DNA of 20,302 nucleotides from JAZLIT01 sp045617525 (GTDB lineage Bacteria; Bacillota; Bacilli; Bacillales_A; Planococcaceae): NCBI GenBank assembly GCA_045617525.1, contig JAZLIT010000204.1, forward strand, positions 1 through 20,302, given 5' to 3'. The position numbers and the translations under genes are program-made. How positions within the stretch are numbered: position 1 is the first letter of the stretch; each line of letters begins with the position of its first letter. Under the pieces are notes generated by a model. It made no database searches and was not told where the DNA came from. It was given only the letters and a program-made list of their open reading frames with translations. Of this stretch, positions 1 through 5,648 are shown piece by piece.

Positions 1-1
1 T

Positions 2-469
2 CATGCGGCAGATCAAGAGATTAGGCAACTGACAGCCACTGAACATGATGTCCCAAAGCATAAAGCTGCTAGTACAGGTGATACAGGCGTTGTTTCCTAT
101 ACGCGTACAACAGGACCAGATGATCAGCAGATTAAAGGTGGCGGAGTTTCGATTCAGGCTCCGCTATTACATGAGCCAACAGCACAGGATTTACGTGTTG
201 CGGCGAGTATGGCAGCGCAAATTCAGGTTGCCCCTGGGGAAGCGGTTGAACCTTACGCAAATGAAGATGTTAGCTTTAACATTCCGGAGCGTTTCCAGGC
301 TAGCGTGCAACGTGATCCACAAGCATCAACTTTATTTGGCAGAGATTTAGAGCAATTAATATTTAAGCGTACATTCAATAAAGCAACTGAAAAATATATG
401 AGCCATGTTGAGATGGTGAGAAATAGCTACCGCGCATATAATGAACCTCAATTTATAAGAAGTGCATAA
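2..469 (+). CDS. SprA-related (putative metalloprotease family) protein, C-terminal part, 5' end outside the window
   Basis: An open frame runs without a stop from the window edge to TAA at 467-469 (155 residues seen). The visible part resembles the SprA-related putative metalloprotease family: a segment around residues 33-52 reads SYTRTTGPDDQQIKGGGVSI, like the family signature S-Y-x-x-x-x-GPDG-x-x-Y-A-x-GGEVSI, and QDLRVAASMAAQ (residues 62-73) fits the family's later PS-x-QD-x-x-VA-x-x-A stretch. Where the family has HExxH, this protein has HKAAS (residues 20-24), so the zinc-binding and catalytic residues appear lost. The C-terminal 50 residues are charged and I do not recognise them. The methionine at 209 is only internal, because strong similarity lies upstream of it. 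It is followed directly by a terminator. The family assignment comes from memory of motifs and is moderate to weak. Confidence 0.5.
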   Translation, partial: HAADQEIRQLTATEHDVPKHKAASTGDTGVVSYTRTTGPDDQQIKGGGVSIQAPLLHEPTAQDLRVAASMAAQIQVAPGEAVEPYANEDVSFNIPERFQASVQRDPQASTLFGRDLEQLIFKRTFNKATEKYMSHVEMVRNSYRAYNEPQFIRSA

Positions 470-473
470 TCAG

Positions 474-514
474 ACCGATGATTTCCAGTGAAAATTGGAA
501 ATCATCGGTTTTTT
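474..514 (+). terminator. Rho-independent terminator of the SprA-like gene
   Basis: A perfect 14-bp stem (left arm 474-487, right arm 496-509) with an 8-nt loop is followed by six T residues. It begins 5 nt after the stop codon. Confidence 0.9.
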
Positions 515-576
515 CATGAACATCTATTGCTATTTTTGATATACTGTTGAGAAAAAGTGGGAAAGGTAGCGTGCGT

Positions 577-1068
577 ATGGCAAAGAAAGTAGCGAAAACG
601 AATGCAATGCGTCTAATGGAGCAACGGAAAATTGCCCATGAGGTGTTAGAATATACAACGCAGGACGGACAAGCAGTTGATGGAATTACTGTAGCAAATA
701 AAATCGGCTATCCTGTGGAGCATGTCTTTAAAACGCTCATTGCGACTGCAGGGAAGGATAATTTTTATGTCTTTGTTATCCCAGTTGCAGCTGAGCTGAA
801 TTTAAAAGCAGCGGCAAAAGCAGTAGGTGAAAAAAAGGTTGAGATGATTGCTGTGAAGGACTTGCTCGGGCTTACTGGCTATGTTCGCGGGGGTTGCTCA
901 CCAGTGGGGATGAAAAAAGGGTTCCCTACATTTTTTGACACGTCTGCACAAATGCTTGATTTTATGATTGTGAGTGCTGGTAAAATTGGAATGCAAATGA
1001 AGGTAGCGCCAGCAGATTTAGCGGCAATTTCAAAAGCGAAATTTGCCGAGATTCAAGCGACTGAATAA
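577..1068 (+). CDS. ybaK: YbaK/EbsC-family Cys-tRNA(Pro) deacylase
   Basis: Trans-editing enzyme of the YbaK/EbsC family (INS superfamily), which hydrolyses Cys-tRNA(Pro) mischarged by prolyl-tRNA synthetase in the cytoplasm. The 163 residues are the usual length. Visible signatures are the N-terminal KTNAMRLMEQ (residues 7-16), the EHVFKTL segment holding the conserved lysine (about residue 52), and the glycine-rich RGGCSPVGMKK loop (from about residue 104). I chose ATG 577 because GGGAAAGG at 559-566 sits 10 nt upstream; the longer frame from TTG 547 would put this Shine-Dalgarno inside the gene. It has its own leader after the preceding terminator. The next gene starts 190 nt later, and I see no clear terminator or gene in that gap. 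Confidence 0.88.
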   Translation: MAKKVAKTNAMRLMEQRKIAHEVLEYTTQDGQAVDGITVANKIGYPVEHVFKTLIATAGKDNFYVFVIPVAAELNLKAAAKAVGEKKVEMIAVKDLLGLTGYVRGGCSPVGMKKGFPTFFDTSAQMLDFMIVSAGKIGMQMKVAPADLAAISKAKFAEIQATE

Positions 1069-1258
1069 AGGGGGAGAAGCGTATTGTTACATTGATTTGA
1101 TGAATGTCGTGCAAAGTGGTTCCATGATAAGGTGAATTGGCGTAGTGGGTACATAATCGCTTTTTAGCATGGCGTACTAATTTGAGATCATTCTTTGCGG
1201 CTATTGCTTCTATATAACTTGAGAAATATAACATACTAAAGATGAGGATGAATAAAGC

Positions 1259-1891
1259 ATGTCGAAGGAATTTTTATGGCGCTGGACGTTTTTCTTTGTC
1301 GGGTTAATTGTGATGGCGTTAGGGATTACGTTAACGATTAAAGGTAAAGCCGTTGGGACGGGGCCATGGGATGTATTTCATATTGGGCTTTTTAAACAGT
1401 TCGGCCTAACAATTGGCTCGTGGTCGATTCTCGCGGGGCTTGTAATTATACTTGTTACATCAATATATTTGAAGGCGATTCCACCAGTAGCAACTTGGCT
1501 AAATATGCTACTCATTGGCTCATTTATTGATTTCTTTAACTGGCTATTGCCGAACACGACCGTTTTTATTTGGGAGCTTACATACTTTATCTTTGGATTT
1601 TTTGTGGTGAGTATTGGCTGTGGTTTATACATATCTGCAAGTCTTGGTGCGGGGCCTCGCGATACGATTATGATGATTATTGCGAGCAAAGGCTATTCCG
1701 TGCGTACAGGCCGTATGGTGATGGAAGTTTTTGCGGCAGCGACAGGTTGGCTACTTGGGGGTCCAGTTGGCCTTGGGACAGTGGTGCTAGCGCTAGGAAC
1801 AGGCTATGTGATTCAGCTATCGCTGTTTTATTTTAAAGGTGTTTTAAGTAAGCTGCTAGAGCAGGAAGTAATAGAGGCTGTGGATAGATAA
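1259..1891 (+). CDS. YczE/YyaS/YitT-family integral membrane protein
   Basis: A 210-residue hydrophobic protein with about five or six membrane segments. It has the internal duplication typical of the YczE/YitT type: a G-x-G-P-x-D motif occurs in the first half (GTGPWDV, about residues 33-39) and again in the second half (GAGPRDT, about residues 129-135), each just after a membrane helix. The biochemical role of the family is not established; B. subtilis YczE affects bacillaene/surfactin-related production, but that role should not be assumed here. Translation starts at ATG 1259 after GATGAGGATG (1240-1249). The gene is not obviously in an operon with ybaK (190-nt gap). Its last codons contain one of the DnaA-box-like sequences described separately. 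Confidence 0.8.
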   Translation: MSKEFLWRWTFFFVGLIVMALGITLTIKGKAVGTGPWDVFHIGLFKQFGLTIGSWSILAGLVIILVTSIYLKAIPPVATWLNMLLIGSFIDFFNWLLPNTTVFIWELTYFIFGFFVVSIGCGLYISASLGAGPRDTIMMIIASKGYSVRTGRMVMEVFAAATGWLLGGPVGLGTVVLALGTGYVIQLSLFYFKGVLSKLLEQEVIEAVDR

Positions 1892-1968
1892 TTGTGATAC
1901 GAGCAAAGCTTATTCACAATTGGGTGTAACTTTATTCACAATTGTGGAACAATTCCGAGTTATCCACC
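1879..1968. promoter_or_regulatory. Cluster of DnaA-box-like 9-mers upstream of kbl
   Basis: Two exact matches to the DnaA box TTATNCACA occur in the same orientation at 1910-1918 and 1932-1940 (both TTATTCACA, inside a 13-bp direct repeat ending in ATTG). One-mismatch copies lie at 1960-1968 (TTATCCACC, + strand) and 1879-1887 (TGTGGATAG, the reverse complement of CTATCCACA, in the last codons of the upstream gene). A weaker inverted copy at 1943-1951 forms the palindrome CACAATTGTG with the second box. Four good boxes in 90 bp of a low-GC genome is more than expected by chance, but DnaA binding is inferred. Confidence 0.5.
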
Positions 1969-1977
1969 GGTATAAAT

Positions 1978-2004
1978 TTGCGTAGGCAGCATGTATGATA
2001 AAAT
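1978..2004 (+). promoter_or_regulatory. Candidate kbl promoter (extended -10)
   Basis: TGATAAAAT (1996-2004) is an extended -10 element. TTGCGT at 1978-1983 is a possible -35, with a 15-nt spacer that is shorter than ideal. It lies immediately downstream of the DnaA-box-like cluster and 33 nt before the kbl start. Confidence 0.4.
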
Positions 2005-2036
2005 AGAGTTACTTTTTAATGGAGAGGAAGAATGTT

Positions 2037-3227
2037 ATGTCGAATAGTTTAAATACGTTTTTAGATGAAAATTTGAGCGTACTTCGTGATCAAGGCTTAT
2101 ATAATGAAATTGATCCTGTTGAGAGCGCGAATGGTCCTGTTATTCAGGTTCGCGGCAAGCAATTAATTAATTTATCTTCAAATAATTACCTTGGATTGGC
2201 GACAAATGCTGAGCTTAAGGAAATCGCAAAGGCAGCTATTGATAAATACGGCGTAGGAGCTGGAGCTGTTCGTACAATTAATGGAACGCTTGATCTTCAC
2301 GTGAAATTAGAAGAAACGCTGGCGAAGTTTAAAGGGACTGAGGCGGCAATTAGCTACCAATCAGGCTTCAATTGTAATATGGCGGCGATTTCAGCTGTTA
2401 TGGATAAAAATGATGCAATTTTATCAGATGCATTAAATCACGCTTCAATTATTGATGGTTGTCGTTTATCGAAGGCAAAAATTATTCCATTTGCACATGC
2501 GGATATGGATGAGCTGCGTGCAAAGGCGAAGGAAGCGACGCAATCAGGTCTTTATAATAAAGTAATGGTCATTACAGACGGTGTGTTCTCGATGGATGGC
2601 GATATTGCGAAGCTACCTGAGATTGTGGCAATCGCAAAAGAATTTGATTTAATTACTTATGTAGACGACGCGCATGGTTCAGGTGTAACGGGCAAAGGTT
2701 CTGGTACAGTGAAACATTTCGGTCTTCAAAACGAAATCGATTTCCAAATCGGTACACTTTCAAAGGCAATCGGCGTTGTTGGTGGATATGTGGCTGGTAA
2801 GCAAAACTTAATCGACTGGTTAAAGGTTCGCTCTCGTCCATTTTTATTCTCGACGGCGTTACCACCAGGTGATGTTGCTGCGATTACTCGTGCGGTTGAA
2901 ATGATTATGGAATCGACTGAGCTGCATGACAAGCTATGGGAAAATGGCGACTACCTGAAAAAAGGGTTAGCTAAGCTTGGCTTTAACATTGGTGCGTCAG
3001 AAACGCCAATTACACCATGTATCATAGGTGATGAAAAATTAACACAGCAATTCTCGGGTCGTTTATTTGAAGAGGGTGTTTATGCAAAATCAATCGTCTT
3101 CCCAACTGTAGCAAAAGGCACAGGGCGTGTACGTAATATGCCAACAGCTGCACACACAAAAGAGATGCTCGATGAAGCATTAGCAATCTATGAAAAAGTA
3201 GGGCGCGAGCTGGGCATAATTAAATAA
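2037..3227 (+). CDS. kbl: Glycine C-acetyltransferase (2-amino-3-ketobutyrate CoA ligase)
   Basis: PLP enzyme of the alpha-oxoamine synthase family (fold type I). It cleaves 2-amino-3-ketobutyrate with CoA to glycine and acetyl-CoA, the second step of threonine degradation. Visible signatures are NLSSNNYLGL (about 45-54), the YVDDAHGSG cofactor aspartate region (about 208-216), and GTLSKAIG, which contains the Schiff-base lysine Lys243. The 396 residues match Kbl. ATG 2037 is preferred because GGAGAGGAAG (2021-2030) lies 6 nt upstream; the in-frame ATG at 2019 would place the ribosome site inside the gene. In many bacilli kbl adjoins tdh; here the SDR-type dehydrogenase lies about 8.6 kb away on the same strand. 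BioF is the main alternative, but no biotin genes are near and the sequence reads as Kbl. Confidence 0.93.
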   Translation: MSNSLNTFLDENLSVLRDQGLYNEIDPVESANGPVIQVRGKQLINLSSNNYLGLATNAELKEIAKAAIDKYGVGAGAVRTINGTLDLHVKLEETLAKFKGTEAAISYQSGFNCNMAAISAVMDKNDAILSDALNHASIIDGCRLSKAKIIPFAHADMDELRAKAKEATQSGLYNKVMVITDGVFSMDGDIAKLPEIVAIAKEFDLITYVDDAHGSGVTGKGSGTVKHFGLQNEIDFQIGTLSKAIGVVGGYVAGKQNLIDWLKVRSRPFLFSTALPPGDVAAITRAVEMIMESTELHDKLWENGDYLKKGLAKLGFNIGASETPITPCIIGDEKLTQQFSGRLFEEGVYAKSIVFPTVAKGTGRVRNMPTAAHTKEMLDEALAIYEKVGRELGIIK

Positions 3228-3235
3228 ATAGAGGT

Positions 3236-3260
3236 ACCCTTCACCTGGTGGAAGGTTTTA
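3236..3260 (+). terminator. Weak terminator-like hairpin after kbl
   Basis: CCTTC (3238-3242) pairs with GAAGG (3251-3255) around a partly paired GC-rich loop, followed by TTTTA. The stem is short with a bulge, so termination may be partial. Confidence 0.4.
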
Positions 3261-3323
3261 TGTAAGATGATTTATTTCATGTTACGCAAAGCTTTTCAAT
3301 GTGGTGGAGGGTTTTATTTTATT

Positions 3324-3353
3324 CCGTAAGTATTAGGTACCTACTACTTACGG
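3324..3353. promoter_or_regulatory. 30-bp palindrome between kbl and the flavin reductase gene
   Basis: The arms CCGTAAGTA (3324-3332) and TACTTACGG (3345-3353) flank a perfect central palindrome TAGGTACCTA (3334-3343). Only one base pair in the 30-bp dyad is mismatched (3333/3344). No T-tract follows on either strand, so it does not look like a terminator. It ends 20 nt before the putative -35 of the flavin reductase gene, a position that suits a regulator-binding site. The cognate regulator is unknown. Confidence 0.55.
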
Positions 3354-3373
3354 ATGAATATTTAATTAAATAG

Positions 3374-3402
3374 TTGTTTGAACGAGAAATTTAGCGTATA
3401 AG
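3374..3402 (+). promoter_or_regulatory. Candidate sigma-A promoter of the flavin reductase gene
   Basis: TTGTTT (3374-3379), a 17-nt spacer and TATAAG (3397-3402) fit a vegetative promoter. The predicted leader is about 30 nt. Confidence 0.55.
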
Positions 3403-3439
3403 GAAGGTATATATAAATTTAAGGAAGCTGGTGTAATGG

Positions 3440-3931
3440 ATGGATGAGCAACAAGTAATGAAATTCAAAGAAGTACTGGGCAATTATCCTACGGGTGTTA
3501 CAGTTGTCACAATGATGACAGATGAAGGTATGCCGATTGGCTTGACGGTAAATTCCTTCGCATCGGTGTCAATTAATCCGTTGCTAATACTGTGGTCAAT
3601 TGATAGGCGTGTTTCGACTTTCGAACAGTTTACTCACAGTGAAAAATTTGCTGTGCATATTTTAGCGAGCGATCAAAGTGAGCTTTGCTTTTTATTCGCG
3701 GCACGTGGTGCTGACCGTTTCGCAAATTGCGAGTGGAAGACTTCTGAGCACGGGTTGCCGATTTTATCGAATGTTGCTGCAACTCTTCAATGTAAAACAT
3801 ATAAAACAGTTGATGCAGGTGATCATATGATATTGATTGGAGAAGTGATAGCAATTGATGGCGAAAACCTAGCACCACTTTTATATCACAAAAGAAATAC
3901 GGGAGAAATACCAAGTTCGTTTTATAAATAA
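3440..3931 (+). CDS. Flavin reductase-like FMN-binding protein
   Basis: A 163-residue protein of the flavin reductase-like domain family (HpaC/RutF/SnaC type, FMN-binding split barrel). Such enzymes use NAD(P)H to reduce FMN or FAD, often for a partner monooxygenase. The hallmark N-terminal half is clear: a short helix, then YPTGVTVVT (about 15-23), PIGLTVNSFASVS (about 32-44) and the segment SINPLLILWSIDRRVST (about 44-60). HMILIGEV (about 128-135) is the usual C-terminal strand. The start is ATG 3440, with AAGGAAG 12 nt upstream; the nearby ATG at 3436 is closed at once by TGA. No monooxygenase partner is adjacent, so the true electron acceptor is unknown. It is probably transcribed alone from the promoter just upstream, with the 30-bp palindrome as a possible control site. 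Confidence 0.85.
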   Translation: MDEQQVMKFKEVLGNYPTGVTVVTMMTDEGMPIGLTVNSFASVSINPLLILWSIDRRVSTFEQFTHSEKFAVHILASDQSELCFLFAARGADRFANCEWKTSEHGLPILSNVAATLQCKTYKTVDAGDHMILIGEVIAIDGENLAPLLYHKRNTGEIPSSFYK

Positions 3932-3997
3932 AAATAATTTTCTCTCTAAATTCCAGTGGTTTAGCTACTCTATGACATTTAATCTAAATTATCTGAA

Positions 3998-4027
3998 TTG
4001 ACAGAGTATATAAAAGGCGGATAGAAT
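3998..4027 (+). promoter_or_regulatory. Strong sigma-A promoter of the TRAP transporter locus
   Basis: A perfect -35 TTGACA (3998-4003), an 18-nt spacer and TAGAAT (4022-4027). The predicted leader is short, with AAAAGGGGG ahead of ATG 4060. A strong promoter and strong ribosome site suit an abundant binding protein. Confidence 0.75.
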
Positions 4028-4059
4028 AAAAGAGTAACATAATAAAAGGGGGTACTTTA

Positions 4060-5013
4060 ATGAAAAAAGCGAAACTGTCTTTATTAGCGTTAATGGGTTC
4101 ATTGATGTTAATTTTAGCTGCGTGTGGTGATGATTCAAATGATTCAGCAGATATCGAATATTTAAGTTTAGTAACTGGCGGAACGCAGGGTACATACTAT
4201 GCACTTGGTGGTTCATTTGCTGACTTTATTTCAGAGGAAACGGGTATTAAAACGACTGCAGAGGTTTCAAATGCATCTTCTGCTAACGTAACAGCACTAC
4301 AAGAAGGTGATGCGGAAATCGCATTCGTTCAAACAGATATCGCTTACTACGCAAAAAAAGGTGAGCTAATGTTTAAAGACAACGCTGTTAAGGACTTAGT
4401 CGCAATCGGCGCGTTATATCCAGAAACAATACAACTTGTTACAACAAAATCTTCTGGTATTACTTCAGTTGAAGATTTAAAAGGTAAAAAAGTATCTGTA
4501 GGTGCTCCTGGTTCAGGAACATATGCAAATGCTGAACAATTATTAGAAATCCATGGTTTATCTATGTCTGATATTCAAGCACAAAACTTAGACTTCGGTG
4601 AATCTACTGATGGTCTTTCTGCGGGTCAAATTGATGCAGCATTTATTACTTCTGGTTATCCAACTGCAGCTGTAGAATCATTAAATGCAACAACTGACGT
4701 AGTAATTGTTCCTGTAACTTCTAAAAAAGCAGATGAATTAATCGCGAAATATCCATATTATGCAAAAGATATAATTACTGCAGGTACTTACGGCTTAACT
4801 TCAGATGTTCAAGCAGTTTCTGTTTTAGCAATGATTGCAGTTAAATCTGATTTACCAGAAGATGTTGCGTATGGTATTACCAAAGCAATCTATTCAAATG
4901 CTGATAAGATTAGCCACGCGCGTGGTGCTTATATCAAAGCTGCAACTGCTTTAGACGGTATTGGTATTGAAGTACACAAAGGTGCTAAAAAATACTTCGA
5001 CGAGCAAAAGTAA
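4060..5013 (+). CDS. TAXI-family TRAP transporter solute-binding lipoprotein
   Basis: Extracytoplasmic solute receptor of the TAXI subfamily of tripartite ATP-independent periplasmic (TRAP) transporters, tethered outside the membrane as a lipoprotein. The N-terminus has lysines, a hydrophobic stretch and the lipobox LAAC with Cys22 as lipidation site. TAXI features follow: LVTGGTQGTYYALGG (about 37-51), the NVTALQEGDAEIAFVQTDIA region (about 75-94), a VEDLKGKKVSVGAPGSGT stretch and QIDAAFITSGYP. The 317 residues are the normal length. TAXI receptors are often annotated for glutamate or other carboxylates, but the substrate cannot be read from this sequence. It is followed by a terminator and then the rest of the transporter, which would allow more receptor than permease to be made. 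Confidence 0.92.
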   Translation: MKKAKLSLLALMGSLMLILAACGDDSNDSADIEYLSLVTGGTQGTYYALGGSFADFISEETGIKTTAEVSNASSANVTALQEGDAEIAFVQTDIAYYAKKGELMFKDNAVKDLVAIGALYPETIQLVTTKSSGITSVEDLKGKKVSVGAPGSGTYANAEQLLEIHGLSMSDIQAQNLDFGESTDGLSAGQIDAAFITSGYPTAAVESLNATTDVVIVPVTSKKADELIAKYPYYAKDIITAGTYGLTSDVQAVSVLAMIAVKSDLPEDVAYGITKAIYSNADKISHARGAYIKAATALDGIGIEVHKGAKKYFDEQK

Positions 5014-5020
5014 AAAACAA

Positions 5021-5055
5021 AAGAGGCTTGTAGCTTTGGCACAAGCCTCTTTTTT
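5021..5055 (+). terminator. Internal terminator between TRAP receptor and DUF1850/permease genes
   Basis: An 11-bp perfect stem (5021-5031 with 5041-5051), a 9-nt loop and a T-tract through 5055. It sits 7 nt after the receptor stop codon. I see no convincing new promoter before 5130, so downstream expression probably depends on read-through. Confidence 0.9.
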
Positions 5056-5129
5056 ATAAATTTACCGGTGCTGAAATAAATACGCATACATACTTTAAAA
5101 TTCGTGCTTTTATGCAGGAGATTAGCGAA

Positions 5130-5648
5130 ATGAAAGCCATTATTCCATTTTTATTATTTTTAGGTAGTGCACTTATAGTAATTAATTTCCCGTTATACCC
5201 CGTGTTTTCATTTGAAGAAACACGAACAACCGATCCAAATAATGTATATATTCAACGTCAAAAGAGTACTGAATTATTTCAAATTGTTTATAAACACTCT
5301 ATTCATTTATCGGATGTAATTGAAACGTATAAGGTGGCAGCTAACGATCAAATTCAATTGATATCGATGGAATACGAGGATGTTGCAATCGGTATGCCAG
5401 GTTTTGCTGAGGAAGGCGAAACGCTTATTTATGCGGATGGCCAGTATACGCTTTCATACGAGGCGCGCTACTTACCAAGTTTTACGATGCATATAAGCAA
5501 TATTTCAAGTGAGCAGCATTTTTCTTATAATGATGAATTGTTTGATTTGAAGGTTTATCTTCAAAGAGGTTCATCCTACTTATTTGAAATTAAGAAAATC
5601 TCACTGCTTCAACGGTGGAAAGGGGATTTATTAAAAAATGACAAATAA
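5130..5648 (+). CDS. DUF1850 domain-containing protein linked to a TRAP transporter
   Basis: A 172-residue protein with one N-terminal hydrophobic segment (about residues 5-24), then a soluble, probably extracytoplasmic part. The region from QIVYKHSIHLSDVIETYKV onward fits DUF1850 (the family's W/Y-x-HS-V-x-x-x-x-x-E-x-Y/F core), and YEDVAIGMPG matches its Y-x-x-x-GxG-like turn. DUF1850 genes are typically found between TAXI receptor and fused permease genes, as here; their function is unknown. ATG 5130 is chosen because AGGAG (5116-5120) lies 9 nt upstream; the in-frame ATG at 5112 overlaps that site and lacks its own. Its 3' end overlaps the permease start by 11 nt, so the two are translationally coupled. 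Confidence 0.8.
   Translation: MKAIIPFLLFLGSALIVINFPLYPVFSFEETRTTDPNNVYIQRQKSTELFQIVYKHSIHLSDVIETYKVAANDQIQLISMEYEDVAIGMPGFAEEGETLIYADGQYTLSYEARYLPSFTMHISNISSEQHFSYNDELFDLKVYLQRGSSYLFEIKKISLLQRWKGDLLKNDK

Noticed and set aside
1070..1258. A small gene after ybaK, suggested by a GGGGG-type ribosome site at 1070-1074
   Set aside because: The following TTG frame stops after three codons and other frames give only very short peptides. A minus-strand frame here overlaps ybaK antisense and has no support.
1892..1945. A Rex (NADH-sensing) operator upstream of kbl, because TTGTGA and TTCACAA occur
   Set aside because: Rex sites need TTGTGA and TCACAA about 6-8 nt apart; here the half-sites are 15 nt apart and the closer CACAATTGTG is inside-out. 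The direct repeats fit DnaA boxes better.
2037..3227. BioF (8-amino-7-oxononanoate synthase) instead of Kbl
   Set aside because: The length, N-terminus and the presence of an SDR threonine dehydrogenase in the window favour Kbl; no biotin genes or BirA operator are seen.
3228..3353. A T-box leader, suggested by GGTACC and GGTGG strings
   Set aside because: The conserved T-box core with the TGG-N-ACC antiterminator bulge plus specifier stem is absent, and the downstream gene is not an amino acid or tRNA-ligase gene.
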